Below, in pieces: positions 8,457 to 17,527 of a stretch of 50,542 bases of DNA. The translations under genes were made by a program, and so were the position numbers. The stretch spans positions 1 to 50,542 of the forward strand of contig LJUP01000003.1 of NCBI GenBank assembly GCA_001303955.1, in the 5' to 3' direction. The notes beneath the pieces are model-generated. The model did no database searches, was not told where the DNA came from, and saw only the letters and a list, made by a program, of their open reading frames with translations. The stretch is from Bacteroides sp. SM23_62. Lineage in GTDB: Bacteria; Bacteroidota; Bacteroidia; Bacteroidales; SM23-62. Position 1 is the first letter of the stretch. Each line of letters starts with the position of its first letter.

Positions 8457-10343
8457 ATGAAAGTAAAATACAGTTATATGGGAAAGATGCTTTTTGTTGA
8501 TTTGAATAATATGAAAATACATGATGAAGAGATCTCTGAAAAGCTCGCCAGGAAATATATCGGAGGGTATGGTTTAGGAGCGCGAATTATTCTGGAACGC
8601 ATGAGGCAGGGAGTTGACCCGTTAAGTCCTGGAAACATATTCGGCATAGGGACAGGACCGCTGACACTTTCAGGGACGGTTTCATCATGCAGGTATACTA
8701 CTATAGGGAAATCCCCCCTTACAGGATACTGGGGCGATGCGAACAGTGGCGGCAATTTTGCGAGCACGTTCAAGGCATCGGGCTATGATATGGTGTTCTT
8801 TGAAGGCAGGGCTGATCATCCGGTTTACTTGCTGATACGGGACGGGAAAGCTGAGATTAAGAACGCGGAGCATATATGGGGAAAGGATACCGAAACAACA
8901 GATAAGATGATAAGACAGGAAAATAATAATCCCGGGCTAAAAATAGTAAGTATAGGCACCGGCGGTGAAAAATTATCCCGAATAGCTGCTGTTATAAATG
9001 ACAGCGGCAGAGCAGCAGCCAGATCCGGTCTGGGAGCTGTGATGGGATCAAAGAATCTGAAGGCGGTTGCATGTTCAGGTTCCTTAAAGCCTTCTATTTA
9101 TGACAGATCCAGGGTAAGTCAGCTTGTCAAAGAACTCCTGGCAATGGCAAAAAGCAGTCCATCAGGTATGTATCTAGGCTTAAGCAGTACAGGAACACCG
9201 GGCGCAATGATTCATCATATGGTGGTACATGATGTTCCGATTAAAAACTGGAGCGGCAATAATATTGAAGACTTCCCTGAGGAAAAATGGGAAAACGTGG
9301 CTTGGGAGGGTATGAAAAAATATGCTGTTAAAAAATACGCGTGTACAGGGTGCCCTATTGCATGCGGGCATATTCTAAAGGTCGATAAAGGAGAATTTGC
9401 CGTTGAGAGTACTCATAAGCCGGAATATGAAACCCTTGCTGCATTCGGAACGTTATGCATGAATGATAATATGGAATCCCTGATATATGCCAATGCATTA
9501 TGTAATCTGCACGGAATTGACACAATCTCCGCGGGAAGTACTATCGCATTCGCAATTGAATGCTTTGAAAACGGAATTATTACAAAAACTGATACTGACG
9601 GGATTGAATTAACATGGGGCAACAGCAGGGCAATAATTGATATGCTAAAAAAGATATGCATGCGTGAAGGAATAGGCGATATCCTTGCTGAAGGCGCAAT
9701 GAGAGCTTCGGCTGAGATAGGAAAAGGATCTGAGCAGTTCGCAATGCATGTGGGCGGAGAGATGGTTCCTATGCATGATCCCAGATGCGCGCCGGGATGG
9801 GGAGCTACATACGTGTCTGATCCTGCTCCTGCGAGGCATGTGCGCGGGGGAACTGCATTTGTCGAATCCGGACCAGTAAATGAATCCCTGTACCGGGCTC
9901 TCGGGCTCCCGACAAAAGTTGACAAATACAATCCTGAAGGTAAGGGGCGAATGCATGCTGTGCTTGCAGGATGGCAACACCTCGTAAATTCATCGGGAAT
10001 GTGCCTTTTCGGAGCTGATGCAATGCCATTTTCGTTGATAGATTTCATGAAAGCTTCAACAGGCTGGGCCCTCTCTTATGATGAACTTATCGATACCGGT
10101 CAAAGGATTTCCACAATACTGCATGCCTTTAATTTAAGGGAAGGATTCAGGCCTTCAGATTTTACAATTCCGCCCAGGATTGCAGGAAATCCGCCTCTGA
10201 AGGCAGGCTTATTGAAGGGCATAACGATAGACATAGATAATTTGAAAAAGCAATATTATGAAGCAATGGGATTTGATGTCGATACGGGTGAGATCAGCAA
10301 AGAAAGGATTAATGCACTTGGTCTGCAGGATGTGCTGATATGA
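8457..10343 (+). CDS. Aldehyde:ferredoxin oxidoreductase (tungsten pterin)
   Basis: Catalyses aldehyde to carboxylate (or the reverse) with ferredoxin, using a tungsten bis-pterin and one 4Fe-4S cluster. 628 residues, the normal length. The N-terminus (LFVDLNNMKI, YIGGYGLGARIIL, GTGPLTLSGT) matches the AOR N-terminal domain. The cluster ligands are CTGCPIACGH and the late cysteine in NALCNLHGIDTIS. PEYETLAAFG and YVSDPAPARH are family hallmarks. ATG 8457 follows AAGGAG at a good distance. It lies 196 bp after the mutL-like gene across a repeat and probably belongs to the same catabolic island, processing an aldehyde or acid made by the glycyl radical enzyme and mutase (inference). No signal peptide; cytoplasmic. 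Confidence 0.93.
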   Translation: MKVKYSYMGKMLFVDLNNMKIHDEEISEKLARKYIGGYGLGARIILERMRQGVDPLSPGNIFGIGTGPLTLSGTVSSCRYTTIGKSPLTGYWGDANSGGNFASTFKASGYDMVFFEGRADHPVYLLIRDGKAEIKNAEHIWGKDTETTDKMIRQENNNPGLKIVSIGTGGEKLSRIAAVINDSGRAAARSGLGAVMGSKNLKAVACSGSLKPSIYDRSRVSQLVKELLAMAKSSPSGMYLGLSSTGTPGAMIHHMVVHDVPIKNWSGNNIEDFPEEKWENVAWEGMKKYAVKKYACTGCPIACGHILKVDKGEFAVESTHKPEYETLAAFGTLCMNDNMESLIYANALCNLHGIDTISAGSTIAFAIECFENGIITKTDTDGIELTWGNSRAIIDMLKKICMREGIGDILAEGAMRASAEIGKGSEQFAMHVGGEMVPMHDPRCAPGWGATYVSDPAPARHVRGGTAFVESGPVNESLYRALGLPTKVDKYNPEGKGRMHAVLAGWQHLVNSSGMCLFGADAMPFSLIDFMKASTGWALSYDELIDTGQRISTILHAFNLREGFRPSDFTIPPRIAGNPPLKAGLLKGITIDIDNLKKQYYEAMGFDVDTGEISKERINALGLQDVLI

Positions 10344-10391
10344 GATGAATCGAAGTAATTATAAATCTGGTCAAATGGCTGCGGTTTCCTC

Positions 10392-11621
10392 TCAGTGGAA
10401 TAGTAAAAATTTTTGCCTATAAGCAAGAGCTCCCAGCACAACGATAATTCCAACAATAAAAAAGGTATGCGGAGCGCCAATCCGGCTGGACAGGCTGCCC
10501 AGCATCAGATTGCCGAAAGGCGTCATACCCATAAGTGCCAGAACATGCAGGGCCATGACGCGACCTCTCTTGTCATCATCCACAACAGTCTGTATAAGTA
10601 TATTGCAGAATGCTATGATCAACATAATCCCAAAGCTTATTACGAATACAGATATCAATGACAGAAGTAGCAGTTTTGAAATAGAAAATATAATAAATCC
10701 GATGCCTGTAATAAAAGCTCCGCCAAAAATAAAATTATCAAGGTTGCGATTGCTCTTTTGCGAAGCAATAAAAATAGCACCTATTAATGCACCCAGCCCG
10801 GAACATCCAACCAGCCACCCGAGCACCTGTGAACCTCTGCCGAGAACTTCTTTGGCAACAACAGGCATAAGCACAAGATAAGGATTGGCGATAAAGCTGA
10901 TCAACGCAAGAAGAAGCAAAGTGTATCGGATGGGGAGAATGCCTGAGGCATACTTAATTCCCTCTTTCAACTCCCTCATGAAATTGGTTTTCCTGGCTTC
11001 CTGTACCTTAGGAGACAATCTCATTGCCAGTAACGCGATAATAATAGCAATGTAGCTTATGCCGTTAAGTAAAAAACAGATTCCTTCGCCAACAGCAGCG
11101 ATAACGATACCGCCAAAAACAGGGCCTACCAGGCGTGCGCTATTGTACATGCTGGAGTTCAGAGCAATTGCATTACCCAGATCCTCCTTGTCTTCAATCA
11201 TCTCCATCCAGAAAGACTGGCGCGTAGTTGCATCAATCGCATTGATCATACCCAGAAACACACTCAAGGTTATAATATGCCAGATCTGTATCATATCAGT
11301 CAGGATGAGAAAGGACATTATAAATGCCTGGATCATGAACAGTAGTTGTGTGGCAATAAATATATGTCGGCGGTTCCACCTGTCCACAAGCACACCGGCA
11401 AATGGAGTTAAAAATAATATTGGAATAGTCTCGGCGAAGCCTACAACACCAAGCAAGGTCGCTGAACTGGTAAGCCTGTAAACCAGCCAGCCCATGGCAA
11501 CATTCTGTACCCACATGCCGATCAGTGAAACGCTCTGGCCGGTAAAGAACAAACGGTAATTTCTGTATTTGAGTGACCGGAAGGTGAATTTGAATCCGGT
11601 GATGATTTTAGCTAAAGGCAT
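10392..11621 (-). CDS. MFS efflux transporter (EntS-like)
   Basis: Twelve-helix major facilitator of the EntS/MFS_3 type, 409 residues, inner membrane. Visible family features are FRSLKYRNYRLFFTGQSVSLIGMWVQNVAMGW in the first helix region (positions 14-45), the loop motif GVLVDRWNRR between helices 2 and 3, and repeated glycine-rich helices. Members export siderophores, drugs or metabolites by proton antiport. The substrate cannot be told from sequence. It converges on the aldehyde oxidoreductase gene with only 48 bp between them. ATG start; GGAG about 15 bases upstream is far, so the start is reasonable but not certain. Confidence 0.85.
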   Translation of the reverse strand: MPLAKIITGFKFTFRSLKYRNYRLFFTGQSVSLIGMWVQNVAMGWLVYRLTSSATLLGVVGFAETIPILFLTPFAGVLVDRWNRRHIFIATQLLFMIQAFIMSFLILTDMIQIWHIITLSVFLGMINAIDATTRQSFWMEMIEDKEDLGNAIALNSSMYNSARLVGPVFGGIVIAAVGEGICFLLNGISYIAIIIALLAMRLSPKVQEARKTNFMRELKEGIKYASGILPIRYTLLLLALISFIANPYLVLMPVVAKEVLGRGSQVLGWLVGCSGLGALIGAIFIASQKSNRNLDNFIFGGAFITGIGFIIFSISKLLLLSLISVFVISFGIMLIIAFCNILIQTVVDDDKRGRVMALHVLALMGMTPFGNLMLGSLSSRIGAPHTFFIVGIIVVLGALAYRQKFLLFH

Positions 11622-11794
11622 AATGGGAAGGGGCTCCTTTTTCCTTAAGTGAGATGAGGGATATTATTCTTAAGGCTAAAAAGAGAATATTGAATACCCG
11701 CCTGCCAAAGCCCTGTTTCAGTGGTAATTCTTTTTGGTTCATATCTCATAACTTGTAAAGCATTAAGCATTTATTACCTATGGGCACGGGCGGA

Positions 11795-11990
11795 AAGGTT
11801 GAACAGGGAATTTTGGATTATGAAGTTTAGACTCCTTTAATATTCGATATTCTGAAATCGAAATTCAATATTTTTAAAGAATTATACCTCTAAAAAAGAG
11901 AGAGTCCCACGGGACATTCCAGATACCACTGAACTATATATTCATATCGGTTCACAATACCCATGCTAACATTTGTGAACGTTACCAAAA
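11795..11990. repeat. Composite intergenic repeat, copy 2
   Basis: A core with GAACAGGGAATTTTGGATTA and ATTCGATATTCTGAAATCGA, followed by a B part with AAAAAAGAGAGAGTCCCACG running to TTGTGAACGTTACCAAAA. The A core has the orientation of copy 3, and the B part is about 20 bases longer than in copy 1. Confidence 0.65.
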
Positions 11991-12080
11991 TATTCCCTCT
12001 AAAAGCAAGAAAATCGCATTAACTTATAATATGTTTTAATGATATTCAGGTTGCCCATAATATCTTGGGGCTAAATTTAT

Positions 12081-12109
12081 TTGACATACAACTGCAAATT
12101 TTCTATACT
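12081..12109 (+). promoter_or_regulatory. Sigma-70 promoter of the UGSC operon
   Basis: TTGACA (12081-12086), a 17-base spacer and TATACT (12104-12109): close to the sigma-70 ideal. The spacer begins TACAACTGCA, which is nearly the same as in the TRAP promoter at 17528. Transcription should start near 12116. A promoter this strong suggests control by a repressor or by the leader boxes. Confidence 0.75.
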
Positions 12110-12131
12110 CTGTTCGCCAAATAAGAATAGA

Positions 12132-12208
12132 GTTCTTATCAGCTCAACGTTCATCAAAACCGAGTTCTTATCAACTCAATTTTCATCAAAAAGTGAATTC
12201 TTATCAAC
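12132..12208 (+). repeat. Three phased GTTCTTATCAAC boxes in the leader
   Basis: GTTCTTATCAGC (12132-12143), GTTCTTATCAAC (12164-12175) and ATTCTTATCAAC (12197-12208) are spaced 32 and 33 bp apart, close to three helical turns, with related sequence (CTCAA..TTCATCAAAA) between them. They lie just downstream of the promoter, as expected for operator sites on one face of the DNA. The same box occurs at 17575-17586 in the TRAP leader and, inverted, at 44165-44176. Direct tandem duplication of a leader segment is the other reading. Confidence 0.6.
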
Positions 12209-12235
12209 AAATGTAACGACAGGGAGGATAGGGAA

Positions 12236-13942
12236 ATGAAACGGCACATTTCGATAACCTTGATCGCTTTATTATTCCTGGGTTTGTTTTATATTTATCC
12301 GGGTTTCAAAACGCCGATTCAGGCACAAGGGCAACCCGGCGAGCAGAAAATTACCGTGCTTAGTCCAAGAGGGCAACCGCCCCCCATCCAGCTAAAACAG
12401 ATGGCTCCCAGGCTGGATTCGCTGAACAGAAAGACGGTCTATCTGGTTAATGACGGCTATCTGGGAACCGATATTCTTCTCGGGGAAATGCAGGCATGGT
12501 TCAAGGCAAATATGCCTGAAGTTACGACTATTTATAAGATGAAGGGTGGCATGGGAGGATTCACCGCGGAAGATCCGGCCTTATGGGCGGAAATTAAGGA
12601 AAAGGCCGACGCGGTTATTATGGGAATGGGGCATTGAAGCCTCTGTGTGGCCGCGGTCGTTGGCCATTGCATAAATATTGAATCGAAGCTCGGCGTTCCT
12701 ACCGTTCCCCTGATCATCTCCGAATTTTATGAACAGGTAAAGACCCACCATACCATACAGAAAGGAATGCCCGGCCTTCGCGTTACCTATCTCGTTTCGC
12801 CGGTATGGGGGAAGAAGGCCGAACAGATCCGGAAAGATATCGTAAGCAAGAGCCCTGTGAGCGGGAAAATGGTTATGCAGGAAATAGTCGAGAATCTCAC
12901 CAAACCATTGACCGCCGAGGAGAAGAAGACCGGGACCATTGAGCAGTCCTCCGGGCCTGCAACTTTCACCGATACCCCGGACAATCTGCAGCGGATATTT
13001 CTGGAAAACAGGATGACCGATTATATGCCGATCATCCTGCCGACCGAAGAGAAGGTCGCCGAAATGCTGAAAGGAACCAGTCATGATCCTGACGAGGTGG
13101 TCGGGAAAATGGCGGCGCATACGGCGATGCCGGGAGAAAACAATGTGGAAGTTTTCGAGCACTGGTCGTATACGGTAAAAACGGTTGCCATCAACGCTGT
13201 CATGGCCGGCGCCAAACCGGAATACCTGCCGGTAATCCTGGCGATCGCCTCGACCGGTAAAGAGGCCATTTCGGTTTCCGACAACTCCTTTACCGAAGGT
13301 CTGATTATTAACGGGCCCATACGCGACGAGATAGGACTCAATTACGGCATAGGCGCATTAGGGCCATTCAGCCAGGCCAATTCCACAATAGGAAGGGCGT
13401 GGAACCTGCTGTCTATCAATGCCGGCAACTGCGGCAGAGTAGGGACGACCTATATGGGTGTTATCGGCAATCCCATGAACTGGAATGATGTAATCATTGC
13501 TGAAAACGAGGAGGATTCTCCATGGCAGCCTTTCCATGTGCGGAGAGGTTTTAAACCATCCGACAGTGTTGTAACGCTCTGCGAGGGGTGGGGTATTCTG
13601 TCGGCGAAAAACTCGAAATACAGCGTTTGGGAAAGAGAAATGAATTTTTCCGGGACGCTTAAAAAGATTGTCAACGACCAGGATATGCTTTTTGGAGCTA
13701 TGGCGGTGCTAAGTCCACCGGTCGCCAATTACATAAAAGAAGAAGGCTTTGAAACGGTTGAGGAGCTTGAAAAATTCCTTGCACCACCCATGGAAGGACG
13801 GAGCGGTCCTCCTAAAGCGAAAATACCGTTTGGCTTTCGTCCGCAAATAAATATTGTGGTCACCGGAGGATCGAATAATAATTATTGGAGTTACGGAGGG
13901 ATGGCGCCCCGTCAAAGCGTCCTGATCGATAATTGGCGTTAA
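12236..13942 (+). CDS. UGSC-family selenoprotein, exported (Sec134)
   Basis: Putative redox selenoprotein. ATG 12236 (GGAGG eight bases upstream) opens a frame of 133 codons that meets TGA at 12635-12637 and continues in the same frame to TAA at 13940-13942: 568 residues with Sec134. The TGA lies in MGMGHUSLCVAA, matching the site where UGSC-family proteins have GxGDUGSC. It forms a Sec-x-x-Cys pair, with Ser-Leu in place of the usual Gly-Ser. Residues 35-220 resemble the UGSC domain; about 285-540 match the longer C-terminal domain of that family (ENNVEVFEHW, NAVMAGAKPEYLPV, IINGPI, AENEEDSPWQPFHV). Residues 1-33 look like a Sec signal peptide (hydrophobic LIALLFLGLFYIY, then PIQAQ), unusual beside cytoplasmic-looking partners. 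First gene of an operon with an AprA-like flavoprotein and a ferredoxin. Substrate unknown. Confidence 0.88.
12635..12667 (+). promoter_or_regulatory. Sec UGA codon and SECIS-like hairpin of the UGSC gene
   Basis: After TGA (12635-12637), TGGCC (12648-12652) pairs with GGCCA (12662-12666), extended by a G-T pair (12647/12667). The nine-base loop GCGGTCGTT starts with G, 15 nt after the UGA. This is at the short end of the usual bacterial spacing, so the hairpin is a weaker call than the one in the rhodanese gene. Confidence 0.55.
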
Positions 13943-13986
13943 TAAAATGAATCCTTCATCTTTCTTTTACTAAGGAGATTAAAAAA

Positions 13987-15933
13987 ATGACTACTTGGCA
14001 TGATTACTTAAAAGAAGAAGGTAGGCCGCTGAGCTGGCCCTATCCTATCCGTTTTGAAAAGGAACAGAAAATCGAGACCGATATCTTGGTAATCGGGGGA
14101 GGCATAGCCGGATGCTGGGCCGCGATCAGTGCAGCAAGGCAAGGGCTGAATGTGTCTTTAGTGGAAAAGGGAAATACCGTCAGAAGCGGTGCAGGTGGGC
14201 CGGGATGCGACCACTGGTGCGATGCTCCGGCCAATCCTCTGTCCAGGGTTACTCCGGACGACTGGGCGCGACATATGGCCAATCGTCCCTATTGCAACGG
14301 TATTGGCATCCAGATACAGTGCCGGGAGGATTTTGACACTTTGCTGGAAATGGAGCAGATGGGCGGCAAAATCAGGGATACCAACGACGAATACGTTGGC
14401 GCCGAAGGGCGGGACGATAAGACCAAGTTCATGATTTCACCGCGATACGGCACCATCCACAGCTATTTTCCCGATCCCAGAATGGGAGAACCTAATTTTA
14501 ATCCTCCAGACAAACGGAACAATGTTGTGATACGGGTTTGGGGGAGTACTTTTAAACCCGCTCTTAAGAAAGAGTGCGAGCGTCTGGGAGTTAATATCTT
14601 CGACCGGGTAATGGGGACGAGCCTGCTCACCGAGAACGGGGTTCAAGGCGCCCGTGTGGTCGGCGCCACCGGTCTGAACAACCGTACCGGCGAACTCATG
14701 ATTTTTAGATCCAAGGCCACCATTCTCGCCACCGCCGGGGCCGGATCCATATGGTTGATGAGTATGGAGCATGGAGGATATTCCAATATGATGTCCCGCA
14801 CCGCTTCCGGCGACGGAACAATAATGGCCTGGAGGGCTGGAGCGGAGCTGGCCAATATGGAAGCCAACGGGATTATTAGGATTGCCACCGGTTTGAAACA
14901 TAAGTGGTATAGCGGAGGGGGAGACGCCAGCTACGAGAATGTTCCTATCGTTGACGCCAACGGAAAGAGGCTTCCTTATCCCATACAGGGTTGGGAAGAC
15001 GCAGGCGCAATGGTACCGACTCCTGAAGTAGCCGCCAAGATCCGTGAAGGGATTTTGAAAGGCGAATACGCGCTGCCTTTTTACGGTGATTTTCCTTCCA
15101 TGAAGGAAGTTGAGAGAAATGTCACATGGAAATTGATGCTTGGTGAAGAATCTACCACCAAGATCATTATTAACACTTACAACAAGGCCGGATTCGACCC
15201 CAGCCGCGACATGCTTCAGAACTACAATTTTATCGAAGGACAGAGTCTGCCACAATGGCGGGAAGCCGGTTACGGTGGAGGCCTGCTGGTGGACTGGAAC
15301 CTGAAGACATCTCTGGACGGGCTGTACGCCGCTGGGACCCAGATGTTTTCTCCCGAGGATCACAGTTATGCCGCCGCAACCGGGCGGTATGCAGGCCGAA
15401 AAGCCGCAGCCTATGCCAAGGAAATCGGCAAATCCAAACTATCTCGCGACCAGATCGAGATTGAAAAATCCCGGGTTTATGCACCGGTGAGGCGCAGCAG
15501 CGGTATTGAATGGAAAGAGCTGCATGCCGGTATTTCCAGGGTCATGCAGTATTATGTGAGTGAATTCAAGACCGAATCGCTTTTCCAGATAGGGCTTGAC
15601 GCGTTGCAGAAAATTGAGGAGGAGACCGTACCCACCCTGTATGCCCTTGATCCACATAAGCTGATGCGCAGTCTTGAAGACATCAGTCTTCTGAATTATG
15701 CCAAGATCATTATACATGCTTCCAGGGCGCGCAAGGCCAGCAGCATTCCTTTGAATCTACAAAGGATCGATTATCCCGCGGTCGATCCTCCGGAGTGGAA
15801 TAAGTATCTGACCGTCAAACTGGAAGACAATAAGGTAAAAATCGGTGAGCTTCCCATGACATTCTGGGGAGATATGAAACAACAGTATGAAGCACATAAT
15901 AAAGACTACACCGGTGTTTACCGAGGAAAATAG
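13987..15933 (+). CDS. AprA-like FAD-dependent oxidoreductase
   Basis: 648-residue flavoprotein of the fumarate reductase/succinate dehydrogenase/adenylylsulfate reductase alpha family. The FAD-binding Rossmann motif is VIGGGIAGCWAAISAARQG (about residues 37-55), ending in a glutamate (LVEKG). Later family signatures are ATAGAGSIW, SGDGTIMAWRAGAELANME and the C-terminal GLYAAGTQMF...AAATGRYAGRKAAAYA. It resembles AprA in overall length and in having a small AprB-like ferredoxin gene right behind it, but genuine APS reductase genes usually sit with sat and qmo, which are absent here. It lies 44 bp after the UGSC selenoprotein gene with its own AAGGAG. No signal peptide, so probably cytoplasmic. 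The likely role is a two-electron oxidation or reduction of an organic substrate, with electrons passed to the ferredoxin. Confidence 0.85.
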   Translation: MTTWHDYLKEEGRPLSWPYPIRFEKEQKIETDILVIGGGIAGCWAAISAARQGLNVSLVEKGNTVRSGAGGPGCDHWCDAPANPLSRVTPDDWARHMANRPYCNGIGIQIQCREDFDTLLEMEQMGGKIRDTNDEYVGAEGRDDKTKFMISPRYGTIHSYFPDPRMGEPNFNPPDKRNNVVIRVWGSTFKPALKKECERLGVNIFDRVMGTSLLTENGVQGARVVGATGLNNRTGELMIFRSKATILATAGAGSIWLMSMEHGGYSNMMSRTASGDGTIMAWRAGAELANMEANGIIRIATGLKHKWYSGGGDASYENVPIVDANGKRLPYPIQGWEDAGAMVPTPEVAAKIREGILKGEYALPFYGDFPSMKEVERNVTWKLMLGEESTTKIIINTYNKAGFDPSRDMLQNYNFIEGQSLPQWREAGYGGGLLVDWNLKTSLDGLYAAGTQMFSPEDHSYAAATGRYAGRKAAAYAKEIGKSKLSRDQIEIEKSRVYAPVRRSSGIEWKELHAGISRVMQYYVSEFKTESLFQIGLDALQKIEEETVPTLYALDPHKLMRSLEDISLLNYAKIIIHASRARKASSIPLNLQRIDYPAVDPPEWNKYLTVKLEDNKVKIGELPMTFWGDMKQQYEAHNKDYTGVYRGK

Positions 15934-15976
15934 ATTTTAGGTTACAAGAAGAAATCTTCATTTCAGGAGGCCTATA

Positions 15977-16273
15977 ATGCCCAAGAAAAAAATATTCGCA
16001 ATCCCCAATGTTCCAACACCCAACCAGCCGGTATTATTCAACGAGGATGTTTGTACCGGGTGCAACTTATGCGTGGAAACATGCCAGATAGATGTATTTA
16101 TACCCCATCCGCAAAAGGGCAAACCGCCTATTATCCTGCACCCTGAAGAATGCTGGTACGGTGGTTGTTGCGTGAATGACTGCCCCGTTCCCGGGGCTAT
16201 CCAGTTTAACTGGCCACTGGCGCTGAGGGGGTACTGGAAGAACAAAGAGACCGGAAAAGTCCATCAGATTTAG
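15977..16273 (+). CDS. AprB-like 4Fe-4S ferredoxin
   Basis: 98-residue electron carrier with two 4Fe-4S cluster motifs: CTGCNLCVETCQID (CxxCxxCxxxC) and CWYGGCCVNDCPVPGAI, where four residues separate the first two cysteines as in AprB. The C-terminal tail (GYWKNKETGKVHQI) is short. AGGAGG precedes the ATG by about eight bases. Third gene of the operon and the natural electron partner of the AprA-like flavoprotein. Its last four bases overlap the antisense end of a broken acyl-CoA ligase gene, so the operon originally stood tail-to-tail with that gene. Confidence 0.9.
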   Translation: MPKKKIFAIPNVPTPNQPVLFNEDVCTGCNLCVETCQIDVFIPHPQKGKPPIILHPEECWYGGCCVNDCPVPGAIQFNWPLALRGYWKNKETGKVHQI

Positions 16274-16446
16274 CTTGCCGCGTCACCGGGTGTTCTTCTT
16301 CTCTCTTCATCCCTGATCTCACGGCGCGGCAGTTTTCCCACTTTGGATTTGGGCAACATATCTCGGAATTCGATATATTGGGGTACTTTGTATGCAACCA
16401 AATTATTACGACACCACTTTTCAATTTTCTCCATCGCATCTTTAAC
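16270..16446 (-). pseudogene. C-terminal remnant of an acyl-CoA ligase (AMP-binding)
   Basis: Only the last 58 or so codons remain, ending at TAA (16272-16270). The fragment reads ...EKWCRNNLVAYKVPQYIEFR..LPKSKVGKLPRREIRDEE, the standard C-terminal tail of long-chain acyl-CoA and other AMP-forming ligases, including the conserved lysine region (SKVGKLPRR). Upstream of about 16447 the homology stops and IS91 sequence starts. The main part of the gene was lost when the transposase sequence arrived. It points to a CoA-activation step once encoded next to the UGSC operon. Confidence 0.8.
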
Positions 16447-16453
16447 GCCCCTT

Positions 16454-17449
16454 AGTGTTAAGATTCTCCGCAGGTATTTCCTCTATGACCGCAAACTCCT
16501 TACCGAACTGAGCCGTTGCGCATGGCGGGCCTTAAATCTGTTCCTCACGGAAAGTGTGCATCAAAAAGCGCCTATGCCGGGCGCCGCGGTCGCCATTCAG
16601 ACATTTGGGGATTTTTTGGGATTCAACCCCCATTGTCACATTCTCTGTACAGACGGTTGCTTTTACGGGGATGGGATGTTCCGGGTTGCGCCCTTATATG
16701 ATCTAAAAAAATTGGAAAAGATATTTCAGCGTCAAATATTAAAGATGCTTCTTCAAAAGGGTAAGATCACAAAGGATTTGGCAGCAATGCTTTCGAATTG
16801 GCGTCATTCGGGGTTTAATGTATTTTGCGGCCTTAGGATGCAGCCGGGAGATGCAGAGGCGATGGAAAACCTGGCCAGATATATAATCCGCGCCTCCTTT
16901 TCTCAGGAGAGGATGACTTATTTCTCAGATGAATCAAAGGTTGTTTACAGATCAAAAGATAATAAAAAGGGAAAAACATTCGATGCCCTGGAATGGTTGG
17001 TTGCCATGTGTTCACATGTTCCGAATAAGGGGGAGCAGATGGTTAGGTATTACGGCTATTACAGCTATTACAGCAATCTCTGTCGCAGCAAGAGGGAAAA
17101 ACAAAACAAGGATGATGTCGTTCCCTGCATTCTGGAACCTGAAGTCCCATCAAAGGAATACAGGAAAAACTGGGCCAGGTTGATTCAGAAGATATATGAA
17201 GTGGACCCGCTGACTTGCCGGAAATGTTCCAGGGAGATGAAGGTAATAAGTGTTATAGAGGATGAGGAGGTTATAAAGAAGATCATCAAACACCTTGGAC
17301 TTTGGGGTGTAAAAACAAGACCGCCCCCCAAAACAGCAGGGCCGCCGAAGCCCCTCAAACACACCTTCGACTATTCCACCTCCCAGCTTCCATCTTCTGA
17401 TAAGTGGCTTTATGTCGATGTTGAATATCCGGATGCATATCCTTCCTGA
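16454..17449 (+). mobile_element. IS91-family HUH transposase, 5'-truncated
   Basis: About 332 codons of an IS91/IS801-type rolling-circle transposase. The metal-binding HUH motif is in FNPHCHILCTDG, a tyrosine region is ARYIIRASFS, and the C-terminal part has the cysteine motif CRKCSREMKVISVIED and KKIIKHLGLWG, typical of the family. The N-terminal zinc-binding part and start codon are missing. The open frame extends left only because it runs antisense through the ligase remnant. It is probably inactive. IS91 elements transpose one-ended and often truncate or carry neighbours, which fits the cut ligase gene. Terminal oriIS/terIS sequences were not identified. Confidence 0.82.
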
Positions 17450-17527
17450 TTTTGAAAATGGAAATCGGAATGAACGGATAAGTCTGCCCAAATTTCTCCA
17501 CTACAATATTCTGCGGTTGAATTTTAT

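Larger units (their letters stand above)
11622..12235. other. 614-bp regulatory and repeat-rich gap
   Basis: No gene. The left half holds AT-rich sequence and composite repeat copy 2 (11795-11990). The right half holds the promoter of the UGSC operon (12081-12109) and three phased GTTCTTATC boxes (12132-12208) in a leader of about 120 bases. A Shine-Dalgarno sequence AGGGAGGA is at 12221-12228. Confidence 0.7.

Noticed and set aside
9413-10048. A 211-codon minus-strand open frame inside the aldehyde oxidoreductase gene
   Set aside because: Antisense shadow of conserved codons, rich in Ser/Pro/Ala and His as such shadows are; no recognisable domain.
12132-12208. CRISPR-like repeat array
   Set aside because: Only three short boxes, and the segments between them are also related to each other, which fits operators or a tandem duplication and not repeat-spacer units.
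14437-15363. A 308-codon minus-strand open frame inside the AprA-like gene
   Set aside because: It lies wholly antisense to a well-conserved flavoprotein gene, lacks a ribosome binding site and shows no family motif.
13987-16273. Dissimilatory APS reductase AprAB
   Set aside because: The flavoprotein and ferredoxin resemble AprAB in size and order, but sat, qmo and the usual context are absent and a UGSC selenoprotein gene leads the operon. I call them AprAB-like only.
16206-16439. A 77-codon minus-strand frame over the ferredoxin/ligase junction
   Set aside because: It is the wrong frame of the acyl-CoA ligase remnant; the neighbouring frame gives the recognisable ligase tail.
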